This document shows positions 42,896 through 54,063 of a stretch of DNA of 64,000 nucleotides, piece by piece (within the stretch, counting starts at the first letter, position 1; every line of letters begins with the position of its first letter). Source of the DNA: Megalobrama amblycephala (Eukaryota; Chordata; Actinopteri; Cypriniformes; Xenocyprididae); contig NC_063044.1 of NCBI RefSeq assembly GCF_018812025.1, positions 75,177,741 through 75,241,740 on the forward strand, read 5' to 3'. The notes beneath the pieces were generated by a model that searched no databases, had not been told where the DNA came from, and was given only the letters and a program-made list of their open reading frames with translations. A program made the translations under genes and the position numbers.

Positions 42896-45800
42896 TTACT
42901 GACTATTGACCGCTAAGATCCTCAGAGAGTGAGAACAACTGAAGAATGGAAAGAGTGTGTCAGTGAAGGTGTGTGTGAATGTGTGTAGATGTGTGTTAGT
43001 TACAGGATCAGAGAATGACACCGTTCCTCCATCATAGTCCAGATACACTCTCAAACGATCAAGCTTCTGTTTAACACGAAATTCATTCACAGATGATTCA
43101 CACTCTAAATCCTTATCATACTCCATACTCCACACATCATCAGTGTTGAAGAAATCACATCCCTTCCTCTGGTTTGATGCTGTAGTTACTCCAACAGTCC
43201 ACCATGAACTCTCTTTAACCTCTATATCCCAGCAGTGTGTTCCTGAGTTAAACCCCTCTGAACCCAGAACACAGTAATAATAGTCAAATCTCTCTGGATT
43301 ATGAGGAACAGGTTGATCAATCCTGCTGTCTCTCACACTGGTCAGATCATCAGACAGGACGAGATCTGGATTCGCAGTGTTTGGATCCAGAATCACAGGA
43401 GCTGATGAGACACAATCAACAGATGATTTTATTCTGATGTTCATATAATGATCAAGAGTGAACCAACACAGATTATTATGAATAGCTTGTTTGCAATCAC
43501 ATGATTCTGATGACGTGTGAAATTCAGATGGAGGGCAGGAAGTGAAAAGCAGAATGTATGAGATGGAGGAAAGTGCTTAATGTACTGGTTTAGACACTAT
43601 TACACTATTATTATAAACAGAAAATCTCAACATATGTTGGACATGATCCTTCTCCAGTGCCTGGTTGTGTAAAACACCTCAAGTATGAGACTGTAAGGCG
43701 TCATTTCCAGGAATGTCTATATAATTATGGGATTGTCTATATTATGTGTCTATATAATATATAAAGTCTTTGATTTAATCCCTTAAACCAGTGGTCTCAA
43801 ACTGCCGGCCCGGGGGTCATTTGAGGTGTCAATCACAGCAACGCCCCCCAGACAGTTTGAGTTTGAGACCCCTGATTTAAACAGTTCTCTAAAGGAAACC
43901 TCTAAGAGACCCAGGTTTTGCTGTTATAAAATACTATTTTTGCCATGGAAACGTTATTTGTTAATACATTCGTGTTACGTGTGTAATTTGATCAAGGTTT
44001 ATGTGAATAAAAGCTTGCTGCGTGTAACACTAATGGTGAAGTTTTCTAAAACAAATGTTATAGTTTGGAAATTACACTTATTTTAAGGTGCTTAAAGGAA
44101 ACGGGACATCCTCCTACTCCAGAAAACAATTGAAAGCATACAAAACTGTGGAGGAATACTACTTTTTTTGTTTGTGGTTGCATATGCAAGTTACATTAAC
44201 TTTTGACAAAGTAGTCACTGTACACACAAACACAAACAGATGCAGGATTACAAGCCACTTTTCCCAGCATTTCCCAGTCAATTTGTTTAATTTTTCCCCC
44301 TGATGAACAACAACTTTTGGTACATGATAAAAGCTCTTTGTGGATCCTTGGTTTAAACGATTAGAGCAAAACACAGGCATTTCATAGTGTGTTACGGCTA
44401 TGGAGCAGTGTATACTTTGTTTTCCTTTTCTCTTTCAGGATTGGTCCTGGGCATAACAAGAGGCTGCTGGTGATTGGACCGCAGGGGAGATCCGGACTAT
44501 AAATTTGCCTGGGATTCCTCTGGAGGGCCCTTTCTGCCTCTTTGTTTTGATTGCTCATGATTGTTCGATACTGTGTGTTTGTCACGATCACCTGTGAGAG
44601 TGCCCTTCAGCCACTTGAGGGCACTCCTTCCCGGACTCTCTGTTTCACCCATTTCATGGACTACATTTCCCATAACACACTCCCCGGACTAATCACTATT
44701 CATCATTGCACCCAGCTGTTGTATATTTTGTCATTAGTGTCTGTGTATTTAATCTGAGTTGTTTCTGTCTGTTCTTGTGGTTCATTGTTGATTGTCACCC
44801 TCCTGTTTGGTTCTCCGGTTTTCGTGTTTCGTGTTTCTTGTTTTATGTTTGGATTGTTGTTTATGGATTCTGACCCCTGCCTGTATCTTGGACTACGTTT
44901 TTGGAATTGCCCTTATTAAATATTTGCTGCTATTGGATCTACCTTCTGTCTTTCTTCGTGCCGTGACAGAATGAACCACCAACACAGATCCAGCAGCATG
45001 AGGATTCTTCAACCAGCCACTTGCGGGGAGCGCGTGACATTGCTTGGGGCAGTGATGGCTCTACGCCAGGAAGGAGAAGAAGTACGGTGCTTCTCTCAGA
45101 GGTTTTGGACGGTGGCAGTGGCACTAGAATATAATGATGAGGCACTCAAGGACATTTTCAATGCAGGTCTGGATGACCCGTTGCCCCAATGGGAGATGAA
45201 GGGGCTTCAAATCTTGGACTTCTGGGGCTTTGTTAGTTATCTCCGTTTCCCACACGGAGGAATGGGAAGAGGAGGAGGAAGGCTCCAGCCAGTGAGTCTG
45301 CTCCAGAGCCCGCTCCAGCCAGTGAGTCCGCTCCAGAGCCCGCTCCAGCCAGTGAGTCCGCTCCAAAACCCGCTCCAGAACCCGCTCCAGCCAGTGAGTC
45401 CGCTCCAGAGCCTGCTCCAGCCAGTGAGTCCGCTCCAGAGCCCGCTCCAGCCAGTGAGTCCGCTCCAGAGCCCGCTCCAGCCAGTGAGTCCGCTCCAGAG
45501 CCTGCCAGGGAGTCCGCTCCAGCCGGGGAGTCCGCTCCAGCCGGGGAGTCCGCTCCTGCCGGGGAGTCCGCTCCAGCCGGGGAGTCCGCTCCAGCCAGGG
45601 AGTCCGCTCCAGAGCCCGCTCCAGCCAGTGAGTCCGCTCCAGAGCCCGCTCCAGCCAGTGAGTCCGCTCCAGAGCCTGCCGGGGAGTCCGCTCCAGCCGG
45701 GGAGTCCGCTCCAGCCAGTGTGTCCACTCCAGAGCCCGCTCCAGCCGGTGAGTCCATTTTGGGTGAGCCACCGTCTCACCCTCGTAAGCGGAGGAGAAGG

Positions 45801-48800
45801 AGGAAGAGGGCTTCCTCCATCCTTCAAGGTCCTTCGACTATAGAGACTGTTCATGCTTCACCGAAGCGCCCTGCCCTGCCGGCGCCAACGAAGCGCCCTG
45901 CCCTGCCGGCGCCAACGAAGCGCCCTGCCCTGCCGGCGCCAACGAAGCGCCCTGCCCTGCCGGCGCCAACGAAGCGCCCTGCCCTGCCGGCGCCGCCCAG
46001 GCCGCCAGCCCTGCCGCCTCCCAGGCCGCCAATCCTGCCGCCGTCGTCCAAGCCTTCTGCTCTGCCACCACCGCCCAAGCCTTCTGCCCTGCTACCTCTG
46101 CCCAGGCCACCTGAACCATTGAAATCTGCCTGGTCAGTTTCTCCAGCACCACCCTGGCAATCAGCCAGGACTCCAGACCTGCCAGTGCCCGCCTGGTCAA
46201 ATCCTCCAGCGCCGCCCTGGCAATCAGCCGGGACCCCAAACCTGCCAGTGCCCGCCTGGTCAAATCCTCCAGCGCCGCCCTGGCAATCAGCCGGGACCCC
46301 AAACCTGCCAGTGCCCGCCTGGTCAATTCCTCCAGCGCCGCCCTGGCAAACAGCCGGGACTCCAGACCTGCCGGTACCAGCCTGGTCAAATCCTCCAGCG
46401 CCGCCCTGGCAATCAGCCGGGACCCCAAACCTGCCAGTGCCCGCCTGGTCAAATCCTCCAGCGCCGCCCGGGAAATCAGCCGGGACCCCAAACCTGCCAG
46501 TGCCCGCCTGGTCAGTTCCTCCAGCACCGCCCTGGCTTTCAGTGGGGCACCCTGGATCTGGCCCGCCGTCCCTCCCCCTGATCCTCCTCCTGTCCACCTC
46601 CCTCCTGAGTTTTTTGTGTTTGTGTTTTTGTTTTTTTTTGTTTTTTTTTGTTTTTTCGGATGGAGCGTCTGGTAGCCGCTCCTTTAAGGGGGGGTAATGT
46701 CACGATCACCTGTGAGAGTGCCCTTCAGCCACTTGAGGGCACTCCTTCCCGGACTCTCTGTTTCACCCATTTCATGGACTACATTTCCCATAACACACTC
46801 CCCGGACTAATCACTATTCATCATTGCACCCAGCTGTTGTATATTTTGTCATTAGTGTCTGTGTATTTAATCTGAGTTGTTTCTGTCTGTTCTTGTGGTT
46901 CATTGTTGATTGTCACCCTCCTGTTTGGTTCTCCGGTTTTCGTGTTTCGTGTTTCTTGTTTTATGTTTGGATTGTTGTTTATGGATTCTGACCCCTGCCT
47001 GTATCTTGGACTACGTTTTTGGAATTGCCCTTATTAAATATTTGCTGCTATTGGATCTACCTTCTGTCTTTCTTCGTGCCGTGACAGTGTTAGCTCTGGT
47101 GAAAATATTTGTACACATTGTGATTTATGCTCCAACAGCATCTTTTGATTGTCTATAACCTCAATGCCCTACTGACCATGCTTGTAACATCTTAATCATC
47201 TTGGGAAGCTGTAGGGGGTGAGTGCCTTGTTTCTTTTGTTGGCCAACAGGCCATCAGCTTTTCTCCTGTTTTTAGGCAGATACGGAGTTAGGTTATGTTG
47301 CTGTATGTTTTGTTTCTTTATTTTGAGTTACAGGGAAGTTAGTTTTATTGTGGGGAAGTTAGTTTTCAAGTGATCATGAAGACATTGTTGTGTCATTTAT
47401 GTTGCGATCTTTACCTAGACCAGGGATCGTACAAGTGTTTTCTTACACTGTAAACCCAGGCAAGTTCTACTAACTCAATAAATTTGAGGCAAATGATTGC
47501 CTCTATTTTTGTAAGTTTGCAAACTTAAAAATCATCAGTAAGCATAGCTAGCTGTAAATTACAAATAAACATTAATTTAAATAAAAATATATATTTAGTG
47601 TTTTGTTCTTCTTAATTTAATGCATCCCTCATTTCCAGCTCAGATCTTCTGCAGTCAGACTCACTGTTTTGGACGATGTCCTGCATCTTCTTCCAGACTC
47701 TGAACGGCAGGTTGCCCAAGTAACGTGACACATGAATCAAAGCTCCAGAAGCCATCTGTGGATCCGGATGTGAGCTCTGGACTCTGGAAGAACATTCAGG
47801 AGTCAGAACTGCAGTGGCTTTGGATCAGAACCAGAGAGACCAGAGACAGGAGCAGATCACTCACCTTTCCATTGAGACTGGAAACTCCTGCAGAACAAAC
47901 ACACCATTTATCATCAAGAACTCAATCAATGAACCAATGATCAACCAATGATCTGAAATCAGACCTTCAGAAAGCAGACGTCATTGGCTTTCATCATCTC
48001 CTCCATGTCTTTGATTGTGTGTGAAAGAGCTGAGATGTGTCTGTTCATCTCCTCCAGCTTCTCCTTCATCATCTGCTTCTTCTGCTCCTCTTCCTCCCTC
48101 AGAGCAGTGATTGTAGCTTCTTCTTCATCTCTGAGAAACTGATGAAGCTTCTCAAACTGCTGTTTAATCTGACACTCTGTGTGCTCAGCTTGAGACTGAA
48201 ATCAGATCACATTCACTTCAATCATCTCCATCAACACACATCAACACTTCATATCATTCCTATCAGAGATAAACTCAGATACCGACATATAACGGATCCA
48301 GAAGCAGATTGATGCTCGTTATTTACAGAAATAATAAACTGGAATCCATTATATTAAATATATCAGATCATAACTGTATATAGTGATCCTACAGCTGTAA
48401 TGAAAATGACTCTGATTCTGTTTCCTCACCTTGATGTGTTGAACTGTTTCCTCAAACTCTCCTTTCATTTCTTCATTGTGTTGAAGTTTTTCTTGTAAGG
48501 ACTCCAGTGCTGTATTGAGCTCCTCCTAGAGTTGAACAAAAATACATAAAACACCAGATTATAGTGAAGAAAAGACAGTGATATGATCATATGATGCTGT
48601 GGAAATTTATTTGCCCAATCCTGATTTCATCTGTTTTTGTGAACACCTCAAACTAAACTGATTCAGAAATTAAAATCTACTATAAAACAAAGGCAGTGAA
48701 CACAAAGTACAGTTTGTAAATGACAATACTATTTATTTAAGCAAAAGAGTTATCCAATAACAACTGGATCTGCGTGAAAATGGATTTGCGTAACGTAACA

Positions 48801-49316
48801 CATTACTTTCTGTTTCAGGGAGCAGGGACATCACTAGAGGGGCAGAAGGTGTTTTTAGGGGCCTCCCTCTAAATTGACTAATTATTCCTTTACATGTGAA
48901 ACAAGAGTCATTTTTCTTACCTTATATGATGGGACAACTTCATTGATGGGTCTGACTGTGTGTTTGATGTGTTTCTGTGAAGTAAAGCACACTACACACA
49001 CAGGCTGTTTGTCCTCCAGACAGAAGAGTTTGAGTTTCTCACTGTGTAAACTGCAGATCTCCTCAGATCCTGATGAACGCCTCTCATTTCTCTCCTTCAG
49101 GAACAACTCACACAAGTTTTTTAATGCAAGATTAAGAGGAGGTTCATCTCTTGAGGATCTTCTCCTGCAGACAGGACACTCCTGAGTTTTCTTGGTTCTC
49201 CAGAACAGCTGAAGACACTCTTTACAGAAACTGTGACTACATGATAAAATAACAGGAGCCTTGAAGATTTCATGACATACAGGACAAATATAATCATCTT
49301 CAGCTGCTGAAGCCAT
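42896..49316 (-). CDS. TRIM35-like protein (RING, B-box, coiled coil, PRY-SPRY)
   Basis: A tripartite-motif E3 ubiquitin ligase of the fish-expanded group, probably acting in innate immunity. Exons are 48921-49316, 48430-48525, 47965-48195, 47865-47887 (23 bases), 47665-47783 and 42896-43401. The total is 1371 bases, 456 residues, with all junctions in phase. RING: C11-C14 to C47-C50 with [10 protein letters not shown]-box: C88 to H119 (CSLH...CVVC...H). Coiled coil: about 133-240. PRY-SPRY: 289-456, with the LDPNTAN start, [19 protein letters not shown], and [17 protein letters not shown] near the end. The ATG at 49316 is the first in-frame ATG before the RING. The last intron (43402-47664) contains a complete LTR retrotransposon. 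A second, RING-less copy lies at 54425-57194. The exact orthologue cannot be named. Confidence 0.92.
43789..43874. mobile_element. Tiny hAT-type MITE (86 bp)
   Basis: The ends CAGTGGTCTCAAACT and AGTTTGAGACCCCTG are inverted repeats of 15 bases with few mismatches. Flanking 8-mers CCTTAAAC and ATTTAAAC agree at six of eight positions, as expected for an old hAT target-site duplication. The CAGTGGTCTCAAACT end is typical of Charlie-like hAT elements. Confidence 0.78.
44580..44968 (+). repeat. 5' LTR
   Basis: 389 bases with TG...CA ends, identical by inspection to the 3' LTR. The sequence directly after it (GAATGAACCACCAAC) does not obviously match a common tRNA primer site. Confidence 0.95.
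44971..46697 (+). CDS. Gag-like / Pro-rich ORF of the LTR element, two overlapping frames
   Basis: The frame opening at 44971 encodes about 90 residues of ordinary globular-looking sequence ([28 protein letters not shown]), resembling the N-terminal Gag of fish Gypsy elements. It then enters a 30-base repeat region. In that frame the repeat reads [10 protein letters not shown] and closes at 45843. The -1 frame is open from 45237 to the stop at 46695-46697. There it reads [10 protein letters not shown] repeats, then a basic run [10 protein letters not shown], then KRPALPAPT repeats and [20 protein letters not shown] repeats. Coherent composition suggests the -1 frame is the real tail, so a frameshift or a mutation joins them. 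The final TAA touches the 3' LTR. No zinc knuckle or enzyme motif was seen. Confidence 0.6.
46698..47086 (+). repeat. 3' LTR
   Basis: 389 bases with TG...CA ends, followed directly by the target duplication GTGTT. It is preceded by a polypurine tract and by the stop codon of the internal ORF. Confidence 0.95.
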
Positions 49317-49351
49317 TTTCACTCCTTGAGCTCCAGCAATCTAAACTTTAC

Positions 49352-49361
49352 TTTCACTTTC
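49352..49361 (-). promoter_or_regulatory. Interferon-stimulated response element upstream of the TRIM gene
   Basis: On the - strand the sequence is GGAAAGTGAAAGTAAAG, containing GAAANNGAAA, the ISRE/IRF core. It lies about 36 bases upstream of the RING-exon ATG, so it is in the promoter or 5' leader. Many fish TRIM genes are interferon-induced. Use of this site is inferred. Confidence 0.6.
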
Positions 49362-50870
49362 CAAATGACAGTTTAAAAAATGAAAAACCTCGAGAACCAC
49401 AAAGATCTGCTTTCTGTTTAGAAACAAATGTCTTCTTTAAAGCATTTTTTTTTTCATTCTCCACTGATTGCTGATTCTTTACTGCTTTTGTCGAGACACG
49501 AGAGTCAGTCTGACAGAAAGCTGAAATGAGTCAGTCTCTTCCTGGTAAGTGTTGTAAGAGGGTGGAGTTTATGATCACATGGGTGTGTTCAAACAGGTCA
49601 GATGACTCCATTAGGATTTCTTCAGGTTAAATTTGAACAAAATGCATTCAAAATTAAATAGCATTGAATCTCTCAAGTGTAATGCTAGAAAACATTTGAT
49701 CAAAAAGACCATGAGAACATAAATATTGATCATAAAAACACTCAAGGCCCTTTATTTTTGTGTTTTATTTATTGCTCTTCACAGCAAAATCCCCAGTCTT
49801 AATTGAACACTTTTTAGTGGAAAATGCTGTCGTGTAAACGGCCCCTGAATCAGTGTTGAATTAATGATAATTAAGTGATTAATCAAGTGATGACTGAGCA
49901 TTAGTGACGAACACCTGCTGTTAACAAGCAGAATCACTGAAGGAAAGAGAAATAAAGAAAAGAGACGAGCAGAAACACAAAACTACAACTGACTTCCAGC
50001 CATAGTCTTAAACCGGGTTCACGCTGTATGATTTATAATAGTCTTTTACGATTGTTTCTTGTCAGATTGTACGAACATGATCCCTGCTGTAAGCCATGTC
50101 ACACTGGGGGATCTCAGTTGTCATTAAAGCATCTCATTAATGTCAGACTGTACGGCATTAAATATCTTAAGATCTCAGCGGAGGAGATTAAACAACTCCA
50201 CACAGAGAATTATCAGCTTCAAACAAGTTTGACTTTATTTCTGTCACATGTCTGCAAAAGTTCTAATTGAGAATTAACAGAGGTTTAGATGTTGATGTTT
50301 TATCTAAAATATAGTTTAACCATTATGGTGATCAGTGTTTGGTTTAGTTGGGCATTTAACAGTTTTTTTTTATGGCAGCAAAAACAAGAAAAAATGTGAT
50401 CAGATTATGTTGGCTAAAAGTGTTGGGAGTAACACAACACAAAAGTAATTATTTTACAATTACATATTACTTTTTGTTGTAACGCAGTAATATAACGCAT
50501 TAATAATAAAATTTGGGTAATATTATACTCGTTACAATCTCAGTAACGCATGTTACAACAATGCATTTTAACCCGACAATCCAGCACCAGAGAAAAAAAC
50601 AACTGTTTAAATAGTAAAGCTGGCTTTGGCCACGCCTTACTGGCTCGGAGTGAAATGAGAACAGATGCGATTTGCCACATGAAGTCAGTAAACAAACTTC
50701 CTAGCAACTGCACAGCACTAAAATCAAACTAGAAACAACACAAAAACACTTACAGTATGCAGATCCTCCTGTAGCTTGAATGATTCTCTCTGATATATCG
50801 TGCAGCCCTACTTTGAATTACCATTGTGTATGAAATGTGCTATATAAATAAAATTGCTTTGCCTTCCCTA
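49362..50870. other. Intergenic DNA upstream of the TRIM gene
   Basis: No gene was recognised. It holds the second copy of the 41205 segment (49850-49935), a fragment of the GTTGGGG/GTAAC dispersed family near 50419-50560, and a common-looking dispersed stretch 'gcaattttatttatatagca' (- strand) at about 50805-50860. Confidence 0.5.
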
Positions 50871-50879
50871 GTAGCTTGA

Positions 50880-51890
50880 ATTTTGGATCGGGCTCTTGGC
50901 TGAATTCTGGATCGGGCTCTTGGCTGAATTCTGAAGTGGGCTCTTAGCTGAACTCTGGAGTGGGCTCTTAGCTGAACTCTGGAGCAGGTTCTTGGCTGAA
51001 TTCTGGAGTGGGCTCATAGCTGAATTCTGAAGTGGGCTCTTAGCTGAACTCTGGAGTGGGCTCTTAGCTGAACTCTGGAGCAGGTTCTTGGCTGAATTCT
51101 GGAGTGGGCTCATAGCTGAACTCTGGAGTGGGCTCACGGCTGAATTCTGGAGCGGGCTCTTGGCTGAATTCTGGAGCAGGTTCTTGGCTGAATTCTGGAG
51201 TGGGCTCATAGCTGAACTCTGGAGTGGGCTCACGGCTGAATTCTGGAGCGGGCTCTTGGCTGAATTCTGGAGCGGGCTCTTGGCTGAATTCTGGAGCAGG
51301 TTCTTGGCTGAATTCTGGAGTGGGCTCTTGGCTGAATTCTGAAGCGGGCTCTTGGCTGAATTCTGGAGCGGGCTCTTGGCTGAATTCTGGAGCAGGTTCT
51401 TGGCTGAATTCTGGAGCGGGCTCTTGGCTGAATTCTGAAGCGGGCTCTTGGCTGAATTCTGGAGGGGGCTCATGGTTGAATTCTGGAGGGGGCTCATGGC
51501 TGAATTCTGGAGCATGCTCTTATCTGAATTCTGGAGCGGGCTCATGGCTGAATTCTGGAGGGGGATCATGGCTGAATTCTGGAGCGTGCTCTTGGCTGAA
51601 TTCTGGAGGGGGATCATGGCTGAATTCTGAAGTGGGCTCTTAGCTGAACTCTGGAGCGGGCTCTTATTTGAATTCTGGAGCGGGCTCATGGCTGAACTCT
51701 GGAGAGGACTCTTGGCTGAACTCTGGAGTGGGCTCATAGCTGAATTCTGGAGCGGGCTCTTATGTGAATTCTGGATCGGGCTCTTATCTGAACTCTGGAG
51801 AAGACTCATGGTTGAACTCTGGAGTAAGCTCTTGGCTGAATTTTGGGGAGGACTCATGGCTGAACTCTGGAGAGGACAGTACACACTTCT
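50880..51890 (-). repeat. 24-bp coding-like minisatellite, about 42 copies
   Basis: The - strand unit GAGCCCGCTCCAGAATTCAG plus CCAA is repeated with point changes. Since 24 is a multiple of three, several frames stay open: one reads SPLQNSAK repeats (364 codons, 50868-51962) and another EPAPEFSQ repeats. The GAGCCCGCTCCAG core is also found in the 30-base repeat of the LTR element at 45300-45760. The array may therefore be the Pro/Glu tail of a related, otherwise degraded Gag ORF. No domain outside the repeats was recognised, so I do not call a gene. Confidence 0.8.
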
Positions 51891-52390
51891 CAAAGTTCTG
51901 ACCAAAATCCCTAAAAGTTTGAGGACAAAGGACTGTAAGGACATTATGGTAATTACATACAAGAAAAGGAGAACTGGGCGTAGGACACACCCAAAACTCT
52001 GATTGGCTTAAACAATCGGAAAGGCGGAACCAACAAACTGTTCAACACTCAATATCGTGCATTGTGTTTTTGCTTTTGCTTTTTCGCCTTGGCCTTTGCT
52101 GAGTGGGTGGACCGAACATCGTCCTACCTGCAAGCTAAACCTCTTCAAGACTCACTCAAACCCCTGCATGAACCTTCGTTGAACTTCACAGAAGAAGACT
52201 CACTCAAAGTCTTAGTTCCAGCAACTCCTTGATACAATCACTCAACAGAGACTCCATTTCCTGCAAAGCCAACTATTTTCCCACAGGGTTTTGCTACCTC
52301 GTGTAGCAGACTTCAAGTGGTAATCTCCAGACACCATGAAAACACAACCACACCACGAATGGGATGATGGGTTCAGATGGATTTAATCCC

Positions 52391-52498
52391 CTTAAACAGA
52401 GTAGTGTGAGGCAATATTAGTATACACAGATCAGGCCTACTCTCTTATTCCTCTGCTTCTCAGTCTGCATACACGGCGTCTGAGCATGAACGCTTAAA
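52391..52498 (-). pseudogene. Intron-less copy of a two-exon segment (probable processed retrocopy)
   Basis: On the - strand these 108 bases match 53163-53121 joined directly to 52935-52876, with about five substitutions. The 185-base interval missing here is a perfect GT-AG intron in the other copy (GTAGTT...CATGCAG). Similarity stops at one side exactly at a second donor (TTTAAG then GTATGT in the other copy, GGGATT here). On the other side it stops near TTTAAGCGTTC, where the other copy may start transcription. This pattern is expected of cDNA-derived DNA. Confidence 0.7.
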
Positions 52499-52875
52499 CT
52501 ATAAACTATATTTAACATGAGTATATGTAGTACTCAATTATCATAACATGACAACGTAAATAACGTAATAGACAATACATAACATTTGCAAAAGTTAGCA
52601 TCCAAATATGAAATAGAATGAAATAGAAATGCATATGTAACATTTACTATAAACTCTAAATTGCATCAAAATTTGATTGTTAAATCACTATGTGTACAAT
52701 AAAGTTCTTTTTTTGCACAAACACACTGTATCATTGCATGAAAATGTACCATGAGGCAGTTAGTATAGAAGGTCTAGTATACACTCAAGTATACATGCAT
52801 TCTAAATCAACTCGCGATTAAATTCAAATAATACAAAATAAACATTTAAATTAATCACAGATTGACACAACATAC

Positions 52876-53163
52876 CTTAAACAGAGTAGTGTGAGGCAAT
52901 ATTAGTATACACAGATCAGGCCTACTCTCTCATTCCTGCATGGAAAAATACATGTGCAAACTTTTAACACAGTTAAAAGTACTACTTTCACGGAAAATAC
53001 GCTAATCACACGGATGCAAGTTATAACAGAAACTCTTAAAAGTGTTTTAACATCATGAATGTAGCGATTACGTTATAAAAAGACAGTTAATGCAAGATAT
53101 ATGAGAGAGAGAAAAACTACCTCTGCTTCTCAGTCCGCATACACGGCGTCCGAGCACGAACGC
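52876..53163 (-). other. Two candidate non-coding exons with GT-AG intron (source-type copy)
   Basis: Exon A (53121-53163 and possibly slightly further) and exon B (52876-52935) flank an intron at 52936-53120. Exon B ends at a strong donor (AAG|GTATGT). Upstream of exon A, beyond the MITE insertion, the - strand reads AAATATATATCGCTTCT, a TATA-like stretch. Its natural distance to exon A was about 25 bases before the MITE entered. No open reading frame was recognised. Gene identity is unknown. Confidence 0.5.
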
Positions 53164-53167
53164 TTAA

Positions 53168-54063
53168 AGGGTTAGTTCACCCAAAAATGAAAATTATGTC
53201 ATTAATGACTCACCCTCATGTCGTTCCAAACCTGTAAGACCTCCGTTCATCTTCAGAACACTTTTTTAAGATATTTTAGATTTAGTGCGAGAGCTTTCTG
53301 TCCCTCCATTGAAAATGTATGTGCGGTATACTGTCCATGTCCATAAACGTAATAAAAACATCATCAAAGTAGTCCATGTGACATCAGTGAGTTAGTTAGC
53401 ATCGACAATACATTTTGGTCCAAAAATAACAAAAACTACGACTTTATTCAGCATTGTCTTCTCTTCCAGAATCCTTTCCATTGAATTGATTCCATTGAAT
53501 TGATTCCACTGAATTGATTCCATTGAATCCTTTCATCTGTCGGCGTTGGTAATGCACTTTTACGTCATTGTTTTTGGCGATTAGGATATCCGCGACATGC
53601 ACACTTACGCACCATTTTAAAAAATAGCTTGAATACAGCGTGCATCTCCCTCAGACTGTAAACGAAACTCTGGCGCACCAGATAACACGTCAGCAGCGTC
53701 TTATTTCAGCAGTGCGCTGCGGTTCACTGAACCCGAGTCGTGAACCCAGATGAACAACAGACCCGGAAGAGAATACAATGCTAGTTTTTGTTATTTTTGG
53801 ACCAGAATGTATTTTCGATGCTTCAAATACTTCTAACTAACCCACTGATGTCACATGGACTACTTTGATGACGTTTTTATTACGTTTCTGGACATGGACA
53901 GTCTACCGTACATACATTTTCAATGGAGGGACAGAAAGCTCTTGGACTAAATCTAAAATATCTTAAACTGTGTTCTGAAGATGAAAGGAGGTCTTACGGG
54001 TGTGGAACGACATGAGGGTGAGTCATTAATGACATAATTTTCATTTTTGGGTGAACTAACCCT
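53168..54063. mobile_element. TTAA-flanked foldback MITE
   Basis: The ends AGGGTTAGTTCACCCAAAAA and TTTTTGGGTGAACTAACCCT are inverted repeats. They continue with few mismatches through TGAAAATTATGTCATTAATG and GACTCACCCTCATGTCGTTC. TTAA is duplicated at 53164-53167 and 54064-54067. Inverted similarity continues inward (TTTTGGTCCAAAAATAACAA at about 53417 against its complement near 53790), so most of the 896 bases form a long imperfect hairpin. TTAA targets are typical of piggyBac and Kolobok families. No transposase is present. Confidence 0.88.

Larger units (their letters stand above)
44580..47086 (+). mobile_element. Young non-autonomous LTR retrotransposon
   Basis: Two 389-base LTRs (44580-44968 and 46698-47086) start TGTCACGATCACC and end GTGCCGTGACA. 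I found no difference between them by eye. The 5-base target duplication GTGTT flanks both sides (44575-44579 and 47087-47091). A G-run polypurine tract (AAGGGGGGG) lies at 46686-46694, just before the 3' LTR. The internal 1729 bases encode a Gag-like and Pro-rich product but no protease, reverse transcriptase, RNase H or integrase, so mobility would need proteins from a full relative. The 5-base duplication fits a Gypsy or BEL/ERV-type integrase. It sits in the last intron of the TRIM gene in antisense orientation. Confidence 0.95.

Noticed and set aside
45124..46597. Long - strand open frames (174 to 248 codons)
   Set aside because: They are shadows of the 30- and 60-base coding repeats of the LTR element, whose ends, polypurine tract and Gag-like start all give + orientation.
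50868..51962. 364-codon - strand gene
   Set aside because: Nearly all of it is 24-bp repeat, and several frames are open for the same reason. The short unique start has no recognised domain. Kept as repeat only.
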